NCBI GenBank assembly: GCA_937951875.1
Contig: CALGAN010000084.1
Location: 1 to 32,301 of the forward strand
From: an uncultured Alkalilimnicola sp.
GTDB taxonomy: Bacteria > Pseudomonadota > Gammaproteobacteria > Nitrococcales > AK92
Reading direction: 5' to 3'
DNA: 32,301 nt
The notes below the pieces were generated by a model, which had not been told where the DNA came from, did not search any database, and saw nothing but the letters and a program-made list of their open reading frames with translations. The number at the start of each line of letters is the position of its first letter. Positions within the stretch are counted from its first letter, which is position 1. The position numbers and the translations under genes are program-made. This document shows, piece by piece, positions 1 through 6,905 of the stretch.

Positions 1-14
1 CGCTCTTCCGATCT
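1..14. other. Illumina adapter remnant at contig end
   Basis: The first 14 bases, CGCTCTTCCGATCT, are identical to the 3' end of the common Illumina sequencing adapter. Genomic sequence appears to begin at about position 15. This is most likely untrimmed adapter carried into the assembly, so the window begins at a contig end and these bases should not be read as biology. A chance genomic match is possible but unlikely for a 14-mer located exactly at base 1. Confidence 0.9.
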
Positions 15-42
15 CCGGCCGGAAACTCGCTCGACCGGCGGC

Positions 43-837
43 TCAGCCGAACACCGCGTAGGTCTGGCGGCTGATCGCCACCAGCCGCCCGTTCGGGGTC
101 CACAGCCCGGCACGGCACTGCGCATAGCCGTCGCGAGCATGTTCGGCGGTGGAGTGATACATCCACCAATCGGCGGTGGTGGTGGCGGGCGGTATGGGCT
201 GAATGAACTCGATGGTCCAGCTCAGCGAACTGGACGGCGCGCGCGCGTTCATCATCGGCAGCACCGTCGGCGGCCAGGCATCCACCAGCGCCAGCAACGC
301 CGCTTCGCCGATCGGCATGCCCGGCTCGTCCAGCCGTACCCAGCCGCCGATCGAGCGCGCTCGGCTGGCGCTGAACGGCGCTTCGCCGACGGCCCAGCGG
401 ATATCGAAGAATCGAATGAACGACGGCGAGCGCTCCGGATCGAAGGGCACCCGCCGGCACTGCTCCACCGGCGCCAACGACGGCGCCGGCTCGGCGTCCA
501 CGATCAACGCCGACTGGCGCGGACCGCCGAAGCTGCCCAGCACCGCCGTCATCACCTCGTCGCCCTGATAGGCCGTGCCCAGCACCTGGGTAACCGATTT
601 GCCGGATCGCAGCACCCGCACGTCGAAATGCACCTGGCCCGGCTCGACGGGGCCGACGAAGGACACAGTCAACGAGCGCAGCACGCGATCGGTCGGCACC
701 TGCAGCCGCATCGCCTCATAGACGAGCGCGGCGACCAGACCGCCGAAGGTGGCGCGACCCTGAGCCCATTCGGGCGGAACGGAAACGGAGCGGCCGCCGC
801 TGGCGTGCAGCTGCCCCAGCAAGGAAGCGAAGTTCAT
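43..837 (-). CDS. Acyl-CoA thioesterase family protein (double hotdog)
   Basis: 264 residues, the usual size of TesB-like double-hotdog thioesterases, which hydrolyse acyl-CoA to free acid and CoA in the cytoplasm. The N-terminal half carries QGRATFGGLVAA near residue 26, which resembles the conserved GRxxFGG segment of the family. The C-terminal half carries LSWTIEFIQPIP and, near the end, GYAQCRAGLWTPNGRLVA, the typical closing strand of the second hotdog. No signal peptide or membrane segment is visible. The start at 837 has only a weak upstream AGAG. The gene lies 134 nt downstream of the alpha/beta hydrolase on the same strand, with hairpins between, so it may be separately transcribed. 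The natural substrate cannot be read from the sequence. Confidence 0.8.
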   Translation of the reverse strand: MNFASLLGQLHASGGRSVSVPPEWAQGRATFGGLVAALVYEAMRLQVPTDRVLRSLTVSFVGPVEPGQVHFDVRVLRSGKSVTQVLGTAYQGDEVMTAVLGSFGGPRQSALIVDAEPAPSLAPVEQCRRVPFDPERSPSFIRFFDIRWAVGEAPFSASRARSIGGWVRLDEPGMPIGEAALLALVDAWPPTVLPMMNARAPSSSLSWTIEFIQPIPPATTTADWWMYHSTAEHARDGYAQCRAGLWTPNGRLVAISRQTYAVFG

Positions 838-920
838 TGTGTGCTCTCTACCGAAATGATGCGGTGCCGTAAAAAAGGCGCCATCTTACCGCGATCGGCG
901 CACGAACACTCGTTCTCCGT

Positions 921-956
921 GGCTTCGCGCGAAGCCTCGTGCCGCATTGGCGGCAC
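921..956 (-). terminator. Two adjacent hairpins after the alpha/beta hydrolase gene
   Basis: Positions 921-936 are a perfect 16-bp palindrome (GGCTTCGCGCGAAGCC). Positions 939-945 and 950-956 (GTGCCGC, loop, GCGGCAC) form a second perfect stem. They lie just past the stop of the minus-strand hydrolase gene. Neither is followed by a clear T run, so termination is an inference; they could also be regulatory for the thioesterase gene. Confidence 0.4.
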
Positions 957-971
957 CGCCATGATTCAGCC

Positions 972-1823
972 TTACCGGTCGTGCGCCAGCAGCCAATCGC
1001 GAACCAAGGGCCAGATCTCCTGCCGCGCCTCCTTGCTGACGACGATGCCGGCATGGTCGTAATCGACCGCGTAGCCCTGGCTGCGGCCGGCTAGGACGAA
1101 GCGTTTGTCGGTGCTGGCGAAATGGTCGATCAAACGCCGGCAGCCCTCGCTGGGGTCGCCCTTGTCACCGGCCCCCGAGATAGCGAGGGTCGGCGCCTCG
1201 ATCCGGCGCAGAGCTTCCCGCAGCTGCGGCCGCCGCCGCCCCTCCACCACCAGGCGAATAGCGTCGTCCATGGCTGCCGGCGGCTCGTCGCGCGGCCCCA
1301 GCCCTAGGCGGCGGGCTGGGAAGCGTCCGTACAGCGCGGTCAGCAGCCGGGTGCCCCAGCTGCCGGGCGGATGCAGCGGCCGTTTGCCGAGCTCGAACTG
1401 CGCGGCGAACAGCACTAAGCCGGCGACCTGTCGCGGATCCAGCGTTTCGGCCGTGGCGCGGGCGCAGAGCATGCCGCCGAACGAGTGCCCAATCCAAAAC
1501 GCCGATTCGCCCCACACGGCCGCCAACCGCCGCTGCACCAGCGGCAGGTCGTAGCGGAGATGCTCCTCCAGGCCAGGCCGGGCGCCGCCATCGGCCTCAC
1601 GCCGCTGCACGATCACGCCGGGGAAACCGGCCTCGGCCAGATAAGCCGCCAGCCCGACGCCCCGCGCCGACAACCAGAAGCTGCGCTCGCTGAACATCCC
1701 CGGCAGGAAGACCAGCGGCCGATGCGCTATCCGCGCCGGCTCCACCCAGGTCAGCAGAAAGCGGCCGCCGTCGGCCGCCTCCACCCACTCCTCGCGACTT
1801 CGGAACACGCTGCGTTCGCTCAT
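972..1823 (-). CDS. Alpha/beta hydrolase
   Basis: 283 residues with the alpha/beta-hydrolase layout. An early strand and oxyanion region reads LVFLPGMFSERSFW (residues 37-50). The nucleophile elbow is GHSFGG with Ser114, the candidate acid is Asp220 in SGAGDKGD, and the candidate His257 lies in DYDHAG. No signal peptide is seen, so it is probably cytoplasmic. ATG at 1823 has GAGAGG five bases upstream. The DUF2269 gene ends only 9 nt before this start, so the two are very likely one transcript controlled from the divergent TetR region at 2298-2403. Family members include esterases, lipases and lysophospholipases; the substrate is unknown. Confidence 0.85.
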   Translation of the reverse strand: MSERSVFRSREEWVEAADGGRFLLTWVEPARIAHRPLVFLPGMFSERSFWLSARGVGLAAYLAEAGFPGVIVQRREADGGARPGLEEHLRYDLPLVQRRLAAVWGESAFWIGHSFGGMLCARATAETLDPRQVAGLVLFAAQFELGKRPLHPPGSWGTRLLTALYGRFPARRLGLGPRDEPPAAMDDAIRLVVEGRRRPQLREALRRIEAPTLAISGAGDKGDPSEGCRRLIDHFASTDKRFVLAGRSQGYAVDYDHAGIVVSKEARQEIWPLVRDWLLAHDR

Positions 1824-1832
1824 GACCGCCTC

Positions 1833-2297
1833 TCAGAACGGCTTGAACACCATGAGGTACAGATTCGCCAGCGGCAGTAGGGTGGCCACCGTTCCCACCA
1901 CCGACCACAGCGCCGCCAGGCGCCAATAGCGCGCCGGGATCGGCTCCTGATCGCGAAAGCCGCGCGCCAGGCGCGACTGCTTGACCTGGATCGGGATCAG
2001 CACCAGCAGCCACAGCAGCCCGGAGGTGATGAACAGCAACCAGCCCGTGGTAAGCCAACCGCCGCTCAGCAGGGCCTCCCGGCCGCCGGCCATGGCGTAG
2101 CCGGAAAACAGGATCAGCACCGCGCCGGGCAAGGTCAGCGTCCAGTCGGTGACGGTCACCAGCCGCTGGGCGTGGGCGATGACCGCCGGGCGCGCCGTGC
2201 GGTCGGCCGTCACTTTCCAAACGGCGGTGACGACGATGTTGCCGAGGAACAGCACCACGCCCAACAGGTGCAGCGATTTCAACAGCTCGTAGCTCAT
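1833..2297 (-). CDS. DUF2269 family integral membrane protein
   Basis: 154 residues, mostly hydrophobic, with four predicted membrane helices (about residues 5-25, 50-68, 80-103 and 122-150). It starts MSYELLKSLHLLGVVLFLGN, which matches the N-terminal pattern of the DUF2269 family, including an early His in the first helix. An open frame continues upstream to 2405, but ATG at 2297 is preceded by AAGGAG at good spacing and matches the family N-terminus, so that start is used. It is the first gene of the minus-strand unit with the alpha/beta hydrolase and faces a TetR regulator. No molecular function is known for the family; membrane location is clear from the sequence. Confidence 0.8.
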   Translation of the reverse strand: MSYELLKSLHLLGVVLFLGNIVVTAVWKVTADRTARPAVIAHAQRLVTVTDWTLTLPGAVLILFSGYAMAGGREALLSGGWLTTGWLLFITSGLLWLLVLIPIQVKQSRLARGFRDQEPIPARYWRLAALWSVVGTVATLLPLANLYLMVFKPF

Positions 2298-2329
2298 GGC
2301 CAGGCTCCTTCCTGCCGCTATGTTTCCAG

Positions 2330-2346
2330 TGTCAACTTTGTTGACA
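2330..2346. promoter_or_regulatory. Candidate TetR operator 1
   Basis: TGTCAACTTTGTTGACA is a perfect inverted repeat with 7-bp arms and a 3-bp spacer, in the 106-nt gap between the divergent DUF2269 and TetR genes. On the minus strand a plausible promoter spans this area: TTGACG, 18 bases, TATGTT, reading toward DUF2269. Binding by the adjacent TetR protein is an inference from position. Confidence 0.6.
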
Positions 2347-2367
2347 GCGCAAACATAACGCAGCAAA

Positions 2368-2382
2368 GTTGACATCGTCAAC
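2368..2382. promoter_or_regulatory. Candidate TetR operator 2
   Basis: GTTGACATCGTCAAC is a perfect inverted repeat with 6-bp arms and a 3-bp spacer, centred 37 bp from operator 1. The ten bases CAAAGTTGAC at 2364-2373 are the exact reverse complement of 2331-2340 inside operator 1. The site overlaps the -35-like TTGACG of the minus-strand promoter and lies 22 bp before the TetR start codon, so one repressor could control both directions. Confidence 0.55.
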
Positions 2383-2403
2383 ATTGCATTACACCGCGAA
2401 ACC

Positions 2404-3012
2404 ATGAGCGACGAACCGCGCGCCTATCACCATGGCGATCTGCGCCGAGCCCTGCTGCAGGCGGCGCTGGCGATCCTCGACGAGGAGCAGAACTGGGAAT
2501 TCACGCTACGGGAGGTGGCGCGCCGCGCGGGGGTCAGCCATGCCGCGCCGTACAAGCATTTCACCGACAAGCGCGAGCTGCTGGCGGCGGTCGCCGCCAT
2601 CGGCTTCGAACGGCTGGCGGAAGCGATGCAGCGGGCAGCCGCCGACGAGACCGACCCGCTGCGCCAGCTGAGCGTCATGGGCCAGGCTTACGTCGCCTTC
2701 GCCGTCGCCCGGCCCGCTCATTTTCGGCTGATGTTCGGCCCAACCCTGGCCGGCGCGCAGTACAAACCGCTGGCCGAGCTGGGCGAAGCGGCCTACGGCC
2801 TGCTGCGGCAGGCGATCCAGCGCTGCGCGGACGCCGGACACCTGCCGGCCGAGGATGTTCCCATGCGCACCCTGGCCGCTTGGGCCCAGATGCATGGTCT
2901 GGCGGTGCTGCTGATCGATGGCCGGATCGGCCCGGTGGCGCGCGGGGAGCTGAGCGCCGAGCAAGTGGCCGCCGCCGTCGCCCGCTCGTTCGCGGCCGGC
3001 TTCGACCGCTGA
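2404..3012 (+). CDS. TetR/AcrR family regulator with WHG C-terminal domain
   Basis: 202 residues. The N-terminal TetR DNA-binding domain (about residues 8-65) includes the helix-turn-helix FTLREVARRAGVSHAAPYKH followed by the family FTDKRELLAAVA. The C-terminal part (about 80-200) resembles the WHG ligand-binding domain, with HFRLMFGP a recognisable element. It is divergent from the DUF2269/hydrolase unit with two inverted repeats between, the usual arrangement for a local, probably autoregulated repressor. No clear Shine-Dalgarno sequence precedes ATG at 2404. The inducer is unknown. The next 208 nt (3013-3220) are GC-rich with small inverted repeats and no gene I can support. Confidence 0.85.
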   Translation: MSDEPRAYHHGDLRRALLQAALAILDEEQNWEFTLREVARRAGVSHAAPYKHFTDKRELLAAVAAIGFERLAEAMQRAAADETDPLRQLSVMGQAYVAFAVARPAHFRLMFGPTLAGAQYKPLAELGEAAYGLLRQAIQRCADAGHLPAEDVPMRTLAAWAQMHGLAVLLIDGRIGPVARGELSAEQVAAAVARSFAAGFDR

Positions 3013-3220
3013 CCGCGATGCGCTCCGTCCGGCCGTGCTCGGGCCGGTCGCAGCGCCTGCTCCGGGTCCGCTGCCTGCCCGGCAGCTTCGGCGCTCGGCG
3101 GCGGCGAGCCCGGGACGGCCGACGCGCGCGATCGACTTCACGCCGCCTCGCCGACGAGCTCTCGGCAGCGGCCGCCCCGGCGCCCTATCCTATAGGGCTT
3201 GGCAGTCTCGACTCAGAATC

Positions 3221-3961
3221 ATGCTCAGTCACAGCAGCTATCACCAACGTCTGCCCCGCAACACCGTCGGCCGCGACTTCGTGATCGGCGACATTCACGC
3301 CCATTTCAGCCGGGTGGAGCGCGAGCTCGAGCGCATCGGCTTCGACCCGCGCAAGGATCGGCTGATCTGCTGCGGCGACTTGGTCGACCGCGGCCCGGAG
3401 AGCGCGCGCGCGGCCGAGTGGCTGGACCAGCCCTGGTTCTTCGCGGTGATGGGCAACCACGACGCCTCCGTGCTGCAGCGTTGCGGCTTGCTCAGCGCCA
3501 AGTTCGAGCTCTGGCACGATTATCACGGCTGGCTTAAGGATCTGGACGCCGGCGGCCGCCAGCGGCTGCAGGACAGCCTGGCCGCCCTGCCCTGGGCGCT
3601 GGAAGTGGAAACCGCCGCCGGCGTGATCGGTGTGGTGCACGCCGAGGTACCGGAGCGCTTCGCCCACTGGCGCGAGTTCCTGGACGCGCTCGATGAGGAG
3701 GACGTGCGCTCCCTGGCCTCCAGCAACCGGTATCTGGCACGGCAATCCGCTGACTGGGGCACGCCGGGCATCGAGAACGAATATCGGCTGCAGGGCGTGG
3801 ACTGGGCCATCCACGGCCACACACCGCGCCGCGGCTGCCTACCCGGCCGCTTGGGCAACCGTTTGTGGATCGACACCTGCGGCTGGTACGACCACACGCC
3901 GGAAGTCGGCACGCCGCGCTTCACCATCGTCGACGTCAACGATCCGCTGACGCCGCTATAA
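3221..3961 (+). CDS. PPP-type metallophosphoesterase (serine/threonine phosphatase-like)
   Basis: 246 residues. The PPP-superfamily metal-binding motifs are present in order: GDIHAH (residues 23-28), GDLVDRGP (52-59) and GNHD (78-81). Later His motifs are VVHAE and IHGHTPRRG. This set fits the small bacterial phosphatases related to PrpA/PrpB and diadenosine tetraphosphatase, which use a di-metal centre to remove phosphate. The open frame extends upstream to 3035, but that stretch looks like random GC-rich coding. ATG at 3221 begins where the family begins, so it is used, although its Shine-Dalgarno is poor. A TATCCTATAGG element sits 25-35 nt upstream. The natural substrate, protein or dinucleotide, cannot be decided here. 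Confidence 0.85.
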   Translation: MLSHSSYHQRLPRNTVGRDFVIGDIHAHFSRVERELERIGFDPRKDRLICCGDLVDRGPESARAAEWLDQPWFFAVMGNHDASVLQRCGLLSAKFELWHDYHGWLKDLDAGGRQRLQDSLAALPWALEVETAAGVIGVVHAEVPERFAHWREFLDALDEEDVRSLASSNRYLARQSADWGTPGIENEYRLQGVDWAIHGHTPRRGCLPGRLGNRLWIDTCGWYDHTPEVGTPRFTIVDVNDPLTPL

Positions 3962-3970
3962 ACCCTGGTG

Positions 3971-3995
3971 CCGGCCGGGGCACGGCCCCGGCCGG
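3971..3995. terminator. Bidirectional hairpin between convergent genes
   Basis: Perfect 11-bp arms, CCGGCCGGGGC at 3971-3981 and GCCCCGGCCGG at 3985-3995, enclose a 3-nt loop. The stem can extend with one bulge to GTG/CAC outside. It lies between the convergent phosphatase and enoyl-CoA hydratase genes. There is no T run, so terminator function is inferred from stem strength and location. Confidence 0.65.
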
Positions 3996-4013
3996 GCACG
4001 GGCGAGTCAGTCT

Positions 4014-4775
4014 TCAGCCCTTGGCGCGGCTGAAGAAGGCGGCCAGCGCCGCCTGCGCCTCGTCGGACTTGAGCCGGTTGGCGAAGGCCTGACGCTCGAT
4101 GTCGATGGTGTCCATCACCGCGGCATGCCAGTAACGACGCATCAGCCGCTTGGACAGGCGCACCGATTCGCGCGGCTTGCGGGCCAGGCGCTCGGCCTGG
4201 GCGCGGGCCTGCGCCTCCGTCTCGGCATCGTCATGCACCTGGCTGACCAACCCGCAGGCCAGCGCCTGCTCGGCGTTGAGGGCTTCGCCGGCCAACAGGA
4301 TGTCGGCGGCGCGGCGCGGCCCGATAAGCAGTGGCAGCAGCAGCGACGACGCCGCCTCCGGGCACAGCCCCAGATCGACGAACGGCGCGCGGAACAGCGC
4401 CGAGCGGCCGGCGTGGACGAAGTCGCAATGCTGCAGCATGGTCACGCCGATGCCGATGGCCAGGCCGTTGACCGCCGCCACCACCGGCGTCTCGCAGGCC
4501 ACCAGCGCCTCGATGAAGGCCAGCCCCTCGCTCGGCCCCGGCTCCTCGGCACGCGCGCGCTCCTGGAAGTCGCGCAGGTCGTTGCCGGCGGTGAAGCAGT
4601 CGCTGGTGCCGGTGATCAGGATCGCACCGACGCTAGCATCCTCGTTGGCCGCCAACACGGCTTCGCGCAGCGCGATGTACATGTCGAAAGTGAGGGAGTT
4701 CTTCTTCTCCGGTCGCTGGATCCGCAGAGTCAGGACGCCGTTGGCGCGCTCTTCGACGATGTGCGGGCTAGGCAT
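4014..4775 (-). CDS. Enoyl-CoA hydratase/isomerase family protein
   Basis: 253 residues of crotonase fold. The CoA/oxyanion segment FTAGNDL is at residues 61-67 and the second oxyanion loop NGLAIGIGVTML at 103-114. At 139-144 the protein reads PEAASS, with Glu140 where delta3-delta2-enoyl-CoA isomerases of the ECI2 type have their single catalytic Glu; classical hydratases have two Glu at different positions. An isomerase acting in oxidation of unsaturated fatty acids is therefore more likely than a plain hydratase, though this is inference from a motif. ATG at 4775 has AAGGAG five bases upstream. The gene is monocistronic and convergent with the phosphatase gene. Confidence 0.85.
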   Translation of the reverse strand: MPSPHIVEERANGVLTLRIQRPEKKNSLTFDMYIALREAVLAANEDASVGAILITGTSDCFTAGNDLRDFQERARAEEPGPSEGLAFIEALVACETPVVAAVNGLAIGIGVTMLQHCDFVHAGRSALFRAPFVDLGLCPEAASSLLLPLLIGPRRAADILLAGEALNAEQALACGLVSQVHDDAETEAQARAQAERLARKPRESVRLSKRLMRRYWHAAVMDTIDIERQAFANRLKSDEAQAALAAFFSRAKG

Positions 4776-4972
4776 GTTCTCTCCTTAAATCGCTGTTCTT
4801 GACGTCGTGCCCGCCGCCAAGGGTACACCGAAAAACCGCTCGCCCTGAACGTATCGCCAGCCGCGGCGACGAGCGCCGGTGTGCAGCATCGAGCGCTCAG
4901 GCCGAACTTGCGACGATACGGACGACCGTCTTAAAGTCTCGAGACGGCATCCGTGGCCATGTCCGAGCACCC

Positions 4973-5815
4973 ATGACCGTCGACCAATCGCTTGATTTCT
5001 CTGCCATAGCGGACGATTTGACGGCGCTGATCGCCAGCAACCGGCTGGTCCTGCCGGGCGTCCCCGAAGTCGCTAGCCGCGTCCGGCAAGCGGCAGCGGA
5101 AGGCAGCTGCGACGCCGCCCAACTGGCCACGATCGTCAGCGCCGACCCCGCGCTGTCGGCGCACCTGATCAAGGTAAGCAACGCCGTGGCGCTGCGCCGC
5201 GAGCAGGAGATCCGCAACGTGCGCGCCGCGGTCATGCGGCTGGGCTTTCGCCTCACCGCCATGACCGTCACCAGCTTCTCCATCCTGCAAATGATGGCCG
5301 TGGCCGGCAGCCGGCAGGCGCGCGTGCGCCAGCTCTATCAGCACAGCGTCCGGGTGGGCGAGCTCTGCCGCCTGCTGGCCCAGAACCATCCCGCGCTGGT
5401 GCCGGAGGACGCCTTGCTGCTGGGCTTGGTCCACGACATCGGCGTACTCGCCATTCTCCAATACGTCCGGCGTTCGTCCGCCCTGCAGGTACCGGATACG
5501 CTGGACGAATTGATCCGGCGGCTGCATGCGCCGATCGGCGCGGCCATGCTGCGCGCCTGGCACTTCCCGGCAGCGCTGGCGGACGCGGTGGCCGCGCACG
5601 AGGACTGGCAGCGCGACCATCCCGGCCCGGCGCCGGACTATGCCGACCTGCTGATCGCCGCCAATTTCCACGCCCACCGCGGCAGCGGCCATCCCATGGC
5701 CGCGCTCGATCCGGACACCCTGCCCGCCCTGCGGCGGGTCGGGCCGCTACCCGAGATGAACGCGCACGCTGCGCAGCAGATCCAGGCGCTGTGCGGCTCC
5801 GAAGCGAGCGCCTGA
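4973..5815 (+). CDS. HDOD domain signalling protein
   Basis: 280 residues. An HDOD domain covers about residues 18-215: LPGVPEVASRV near residue 27, then IVSADPALSAHLIKVSNAV, VRAAVMRLGF, and LGLVHDIGVLAIL, where the HD pair is retained. HDOD proteins are regulatory relatives of HD phosphohydrolases, often linked to chemotaxis, motility or c-di-GMP signalling; enzymatic activity is usually absent. The frame is open from 4799, but the segment before ATG at 4973 lacks domain similarity, so the later start is chosen; the Shine-Dalgarno is weak. A perfect palindrome GTCTCGAGAC lies at 4936-4945, upstream of the start. The gene stands alone. Confidence 0.8.
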   Translation: MTVDQSLDFSAIADDLTALIASNRLVLPGVPEVASRVRQAAAEGSCDAAQLATIVSADPALSAHLIKVSNAVALRREQEIRNVRAAVMRLGFRLTAMTVTSFSILQMMAVAGSRQARVRQLYQHSVRVGELCRLLAQNHPALVPEDALLLGLVHDIGVLAILQYVRRSSALQVPDTLDELIRRLHAPIGAAMLRAWHFPAALADAVAAHEDWQRDHPGPAPDYADLLIAANFHAHRGSGHPMAALDPDTLPALRRVGPLPEMNAHAAQQIQALCGSEASA

Positions 5816-5859
5816 CCCCGCGCTGCCGCCTCTCGCCTTACCTTCGCTCCCGCCGCTCC

Positions 5860-5890
5860 GGCCGATCTCGCGCCTTGCCAGGCGTCGGCC
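5860..5890 (+). terminator. Nested hairpin after the HDOD gene
   Basis: Outer arms are GGCCGA (5860-5865) and TCGGCC (5885-5890). Inner arms are CGCCT (5871-5875) and AGGCG (5880-5884) around a TGCC loop. It lies 45 nt past the HDOD stop and has no strong T run. Its loop region doubles as the -35 element of the next promoter, so its role as a terminator is uncertain. Confidence 0.4.
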
Positions 5891-5903
5891 CCTTATCTAT
5901 ACA
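5875..5903 (+). promoter_or_regulatory. Sigma-70 type promoter for the QsdR-like regulator
   Basis: TTGCCA (5875-5880) and TATACA (5898-5903) are separated by exactly 17 bases, a near-consensus housekeeping promoter, unusually good for this GC-rich window. Transcription would start near 5910, giving a leader of about 120 nt before the 21-codon ORF at 6030 and about 260 nt before the regulator at 6169. Confidence 0.6.
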
Positions 5904-6029
5904 CTTTCTGCAAACGACTCAAATCGAGGCTATTTCTTTCCAAACGCCATAATTACCACGATCCGACTTCTTCATCCGCATCGAACGTCGATGAGCGCGA
6001 CCCAAGAGATCATCGAAAGGAGAAGAACG

Positions 6030-6095
6030 ATGCACGGCTCGCCGGAATCCCCCGCCTATGGGCGACCGAGTGACCGTACGCCGACCGCCGACTGA
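6030..6095 (+). CDS. Small ORF (21 aa) in the leader of the QsdR-like regulator
   Basis: ATG at 6030 is preceded by AAAGGAG at 7-nt spacing, one of the better ribosome binding sites in the window, and runs 21 codons to TGA at 6093-6095. The peptide is polar and rich in Pro, Ser, Asp and Arg, without a membrane segment, Cys cluster or run of one amino acid. It lies between a near-consensus promoter and the TetR-type gene at 6169, whose own site is 74 nt further on. It may be a leader peptide that tunes translation or attenuation, or a small protein. The translation signal is seen directly; function is unknown. Confidence 0.45.
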   Translation: MHGSPESPAYGRPSDRTPTAD

Positions 6096-6168
6096 CCGAG
6101 TCGCAAGGATCCACAACAACGCCGACGCCGACCGGCCGGCGCCGGCGACCGCTCCAAGGAGTGCGAGC

Positions 6169-6798
6169 ATGACTTTCGATTCGACCCCCCTGGAGAAAGC
6201 GCTTGCCGCCCCCGAACGGCACAAGCGCGCCACTCCGCTGGACGCCTTCGCCCTGGCGCGCAAGATGTGGCTGCGCGGCCAGCGCATCAATCTCAGCGCG
6301 ATCTGCCAGGAGCTGGGCATCGGCCGCGCCACGCTGTCACGCTGGATCGGCAACAAGGAGCGCCTGCTCGGCGAGATCCTCTGGTCGCTGTACGAGCCGA
6401 TATTCCTCAAAGCGAAGCAGGAAACGCCGGGCGTGGGCGCCGAGTACGTCGCCGGGGTCTACCGGCGGGTCATGCAGACGGTGCTCGACGCCAAGCCGCT
6501 GACCACTTTCGTGGGACGCGACCCGCACTACGCCCTGAGTATCCTGACCGCCAGCCGCACCGTGCAGGAACGGCGCCTGCAAGCGTGCCGGGCACTGCTG
6601 GCGGAACAAGTGGCGCTGGGGCATCTGTCGCCCCCGCTGGATCTGGACACCACCGCCTTCGTGCTCACCCGCCTCAACGAGTCGTTCGTGTACAGCGACG
6701 CGCTGGTCGGCGCGCCGCCATCCGTCGACAAGGCGGTGGCGGCCATCCGCGTGCTGCTCGGCGACACTCCGCCCTCCTCGGCGCAAGCAGTGCGTTAA
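6169..6798 (+). CDS. TetR-type regulator, QsdR-like
   Basis: 209 residues. An N-terminal helix-turn-helix (about residues 23-70) reads ARKMWLRGQRINLSAICQEL then GIGRATLSRWIGNKERLLGE. The overall pattern and the C-terminal half, including LTRLNESFVYSDALVG near residue 170 and the closing VDKAVAAIRVLLG, resemble the QsdR branch of TetR regulators, named for control of a quorum-signal lactonase in Rhodococcus. The frame is open from 6058, but ATG at 6169 has CAAGGAGTG at proper spacing and fits the family length. It is followed by a hairpin and then a tandem hotdog thioesterase on the same strand, a likely target. No lactonase gene is visible in this window. Confidence 0.8.
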   Translation: MTFDSTPLEKALAAPERHKRATPLDAFALARKMWLRGQRINLSAICQELGIGRATLSRWIGNKERLLGEILWSLYEPIFLKAKQETPGVGAEYVAGVYRRVMQTVLDAKPLTTFVGRDPHYALSILTASRTVQERRLQACRALLAEQVALGHLSPPLDLDTTAFVLTRLNESFVYSDALVGAPPSVDKAVAAIRVLLGDTPPSSAQAVR

Positions 6799-6839
6799 CC
6801 TCGCCACTCGATCCTCGCTGGTCCCTGGCCGTGCTCTTC

Positions 6840-6853
6840 GCATAGGCTTATGC
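6840..6853. promoter_or_regulatory. Palindromic candidate operator before the thioesterase
   Basis: GCATAGGCTTATGC has 5-bp inverted arms (GCATA/TATGC), with one more mismatched pair toward the centre. It is 53 nt upstream of the thioesterase start and just before a strong hairpin. It is a possible site for the QsdR-like protein encoded immediately upstream; only the symmetry is observed. Confidence 0.3.
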
Positions 6854-6854
6854 G

Positions 6855-6875
6855 ACGGCGCGCTTCGCGCGCCGT
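6855..6875 (+). terminator. Hairpin after the QsdR-like gene
   Basis: Perfect 9-bp arms, ACGGCGCGC (6855-6863) and GCGCGCCGT (6867-6875), enclose a TTC loop. It lies 57 nt after the regulator stop and 30 nt before the next gene. Only one extra T follows the stem, so it could be a terminator or a leader hairpin of the thioesterase mRNA. Confidence 0.5.
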
Positions 6876-6905
6876 TCCCGCCGATGCAACAACGAGACGA
6901 CAAAA

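Noticed and set aside
139..1062. Long + strand open frame opposite the thioesterase and hydrolase genes
   Set aside because: Arg/His/Gly-rich antisense translation of GC-rich coding DNA, with no motif.
2369..2381. TTGAC-ATC-GTCAA as an FNR box in the TetR region
   Set aside because: Spacer is 3, not 4, and it is better explained as part of the TetR inverted repeats.
4932..4959. Possible sigma-28 promoter before the HDOD gene (TAAAGTCT, then CCGTGGCC)
   Set aside because: The -35-like part is good but the -10 part shares almost nothing with GCCGATAA.
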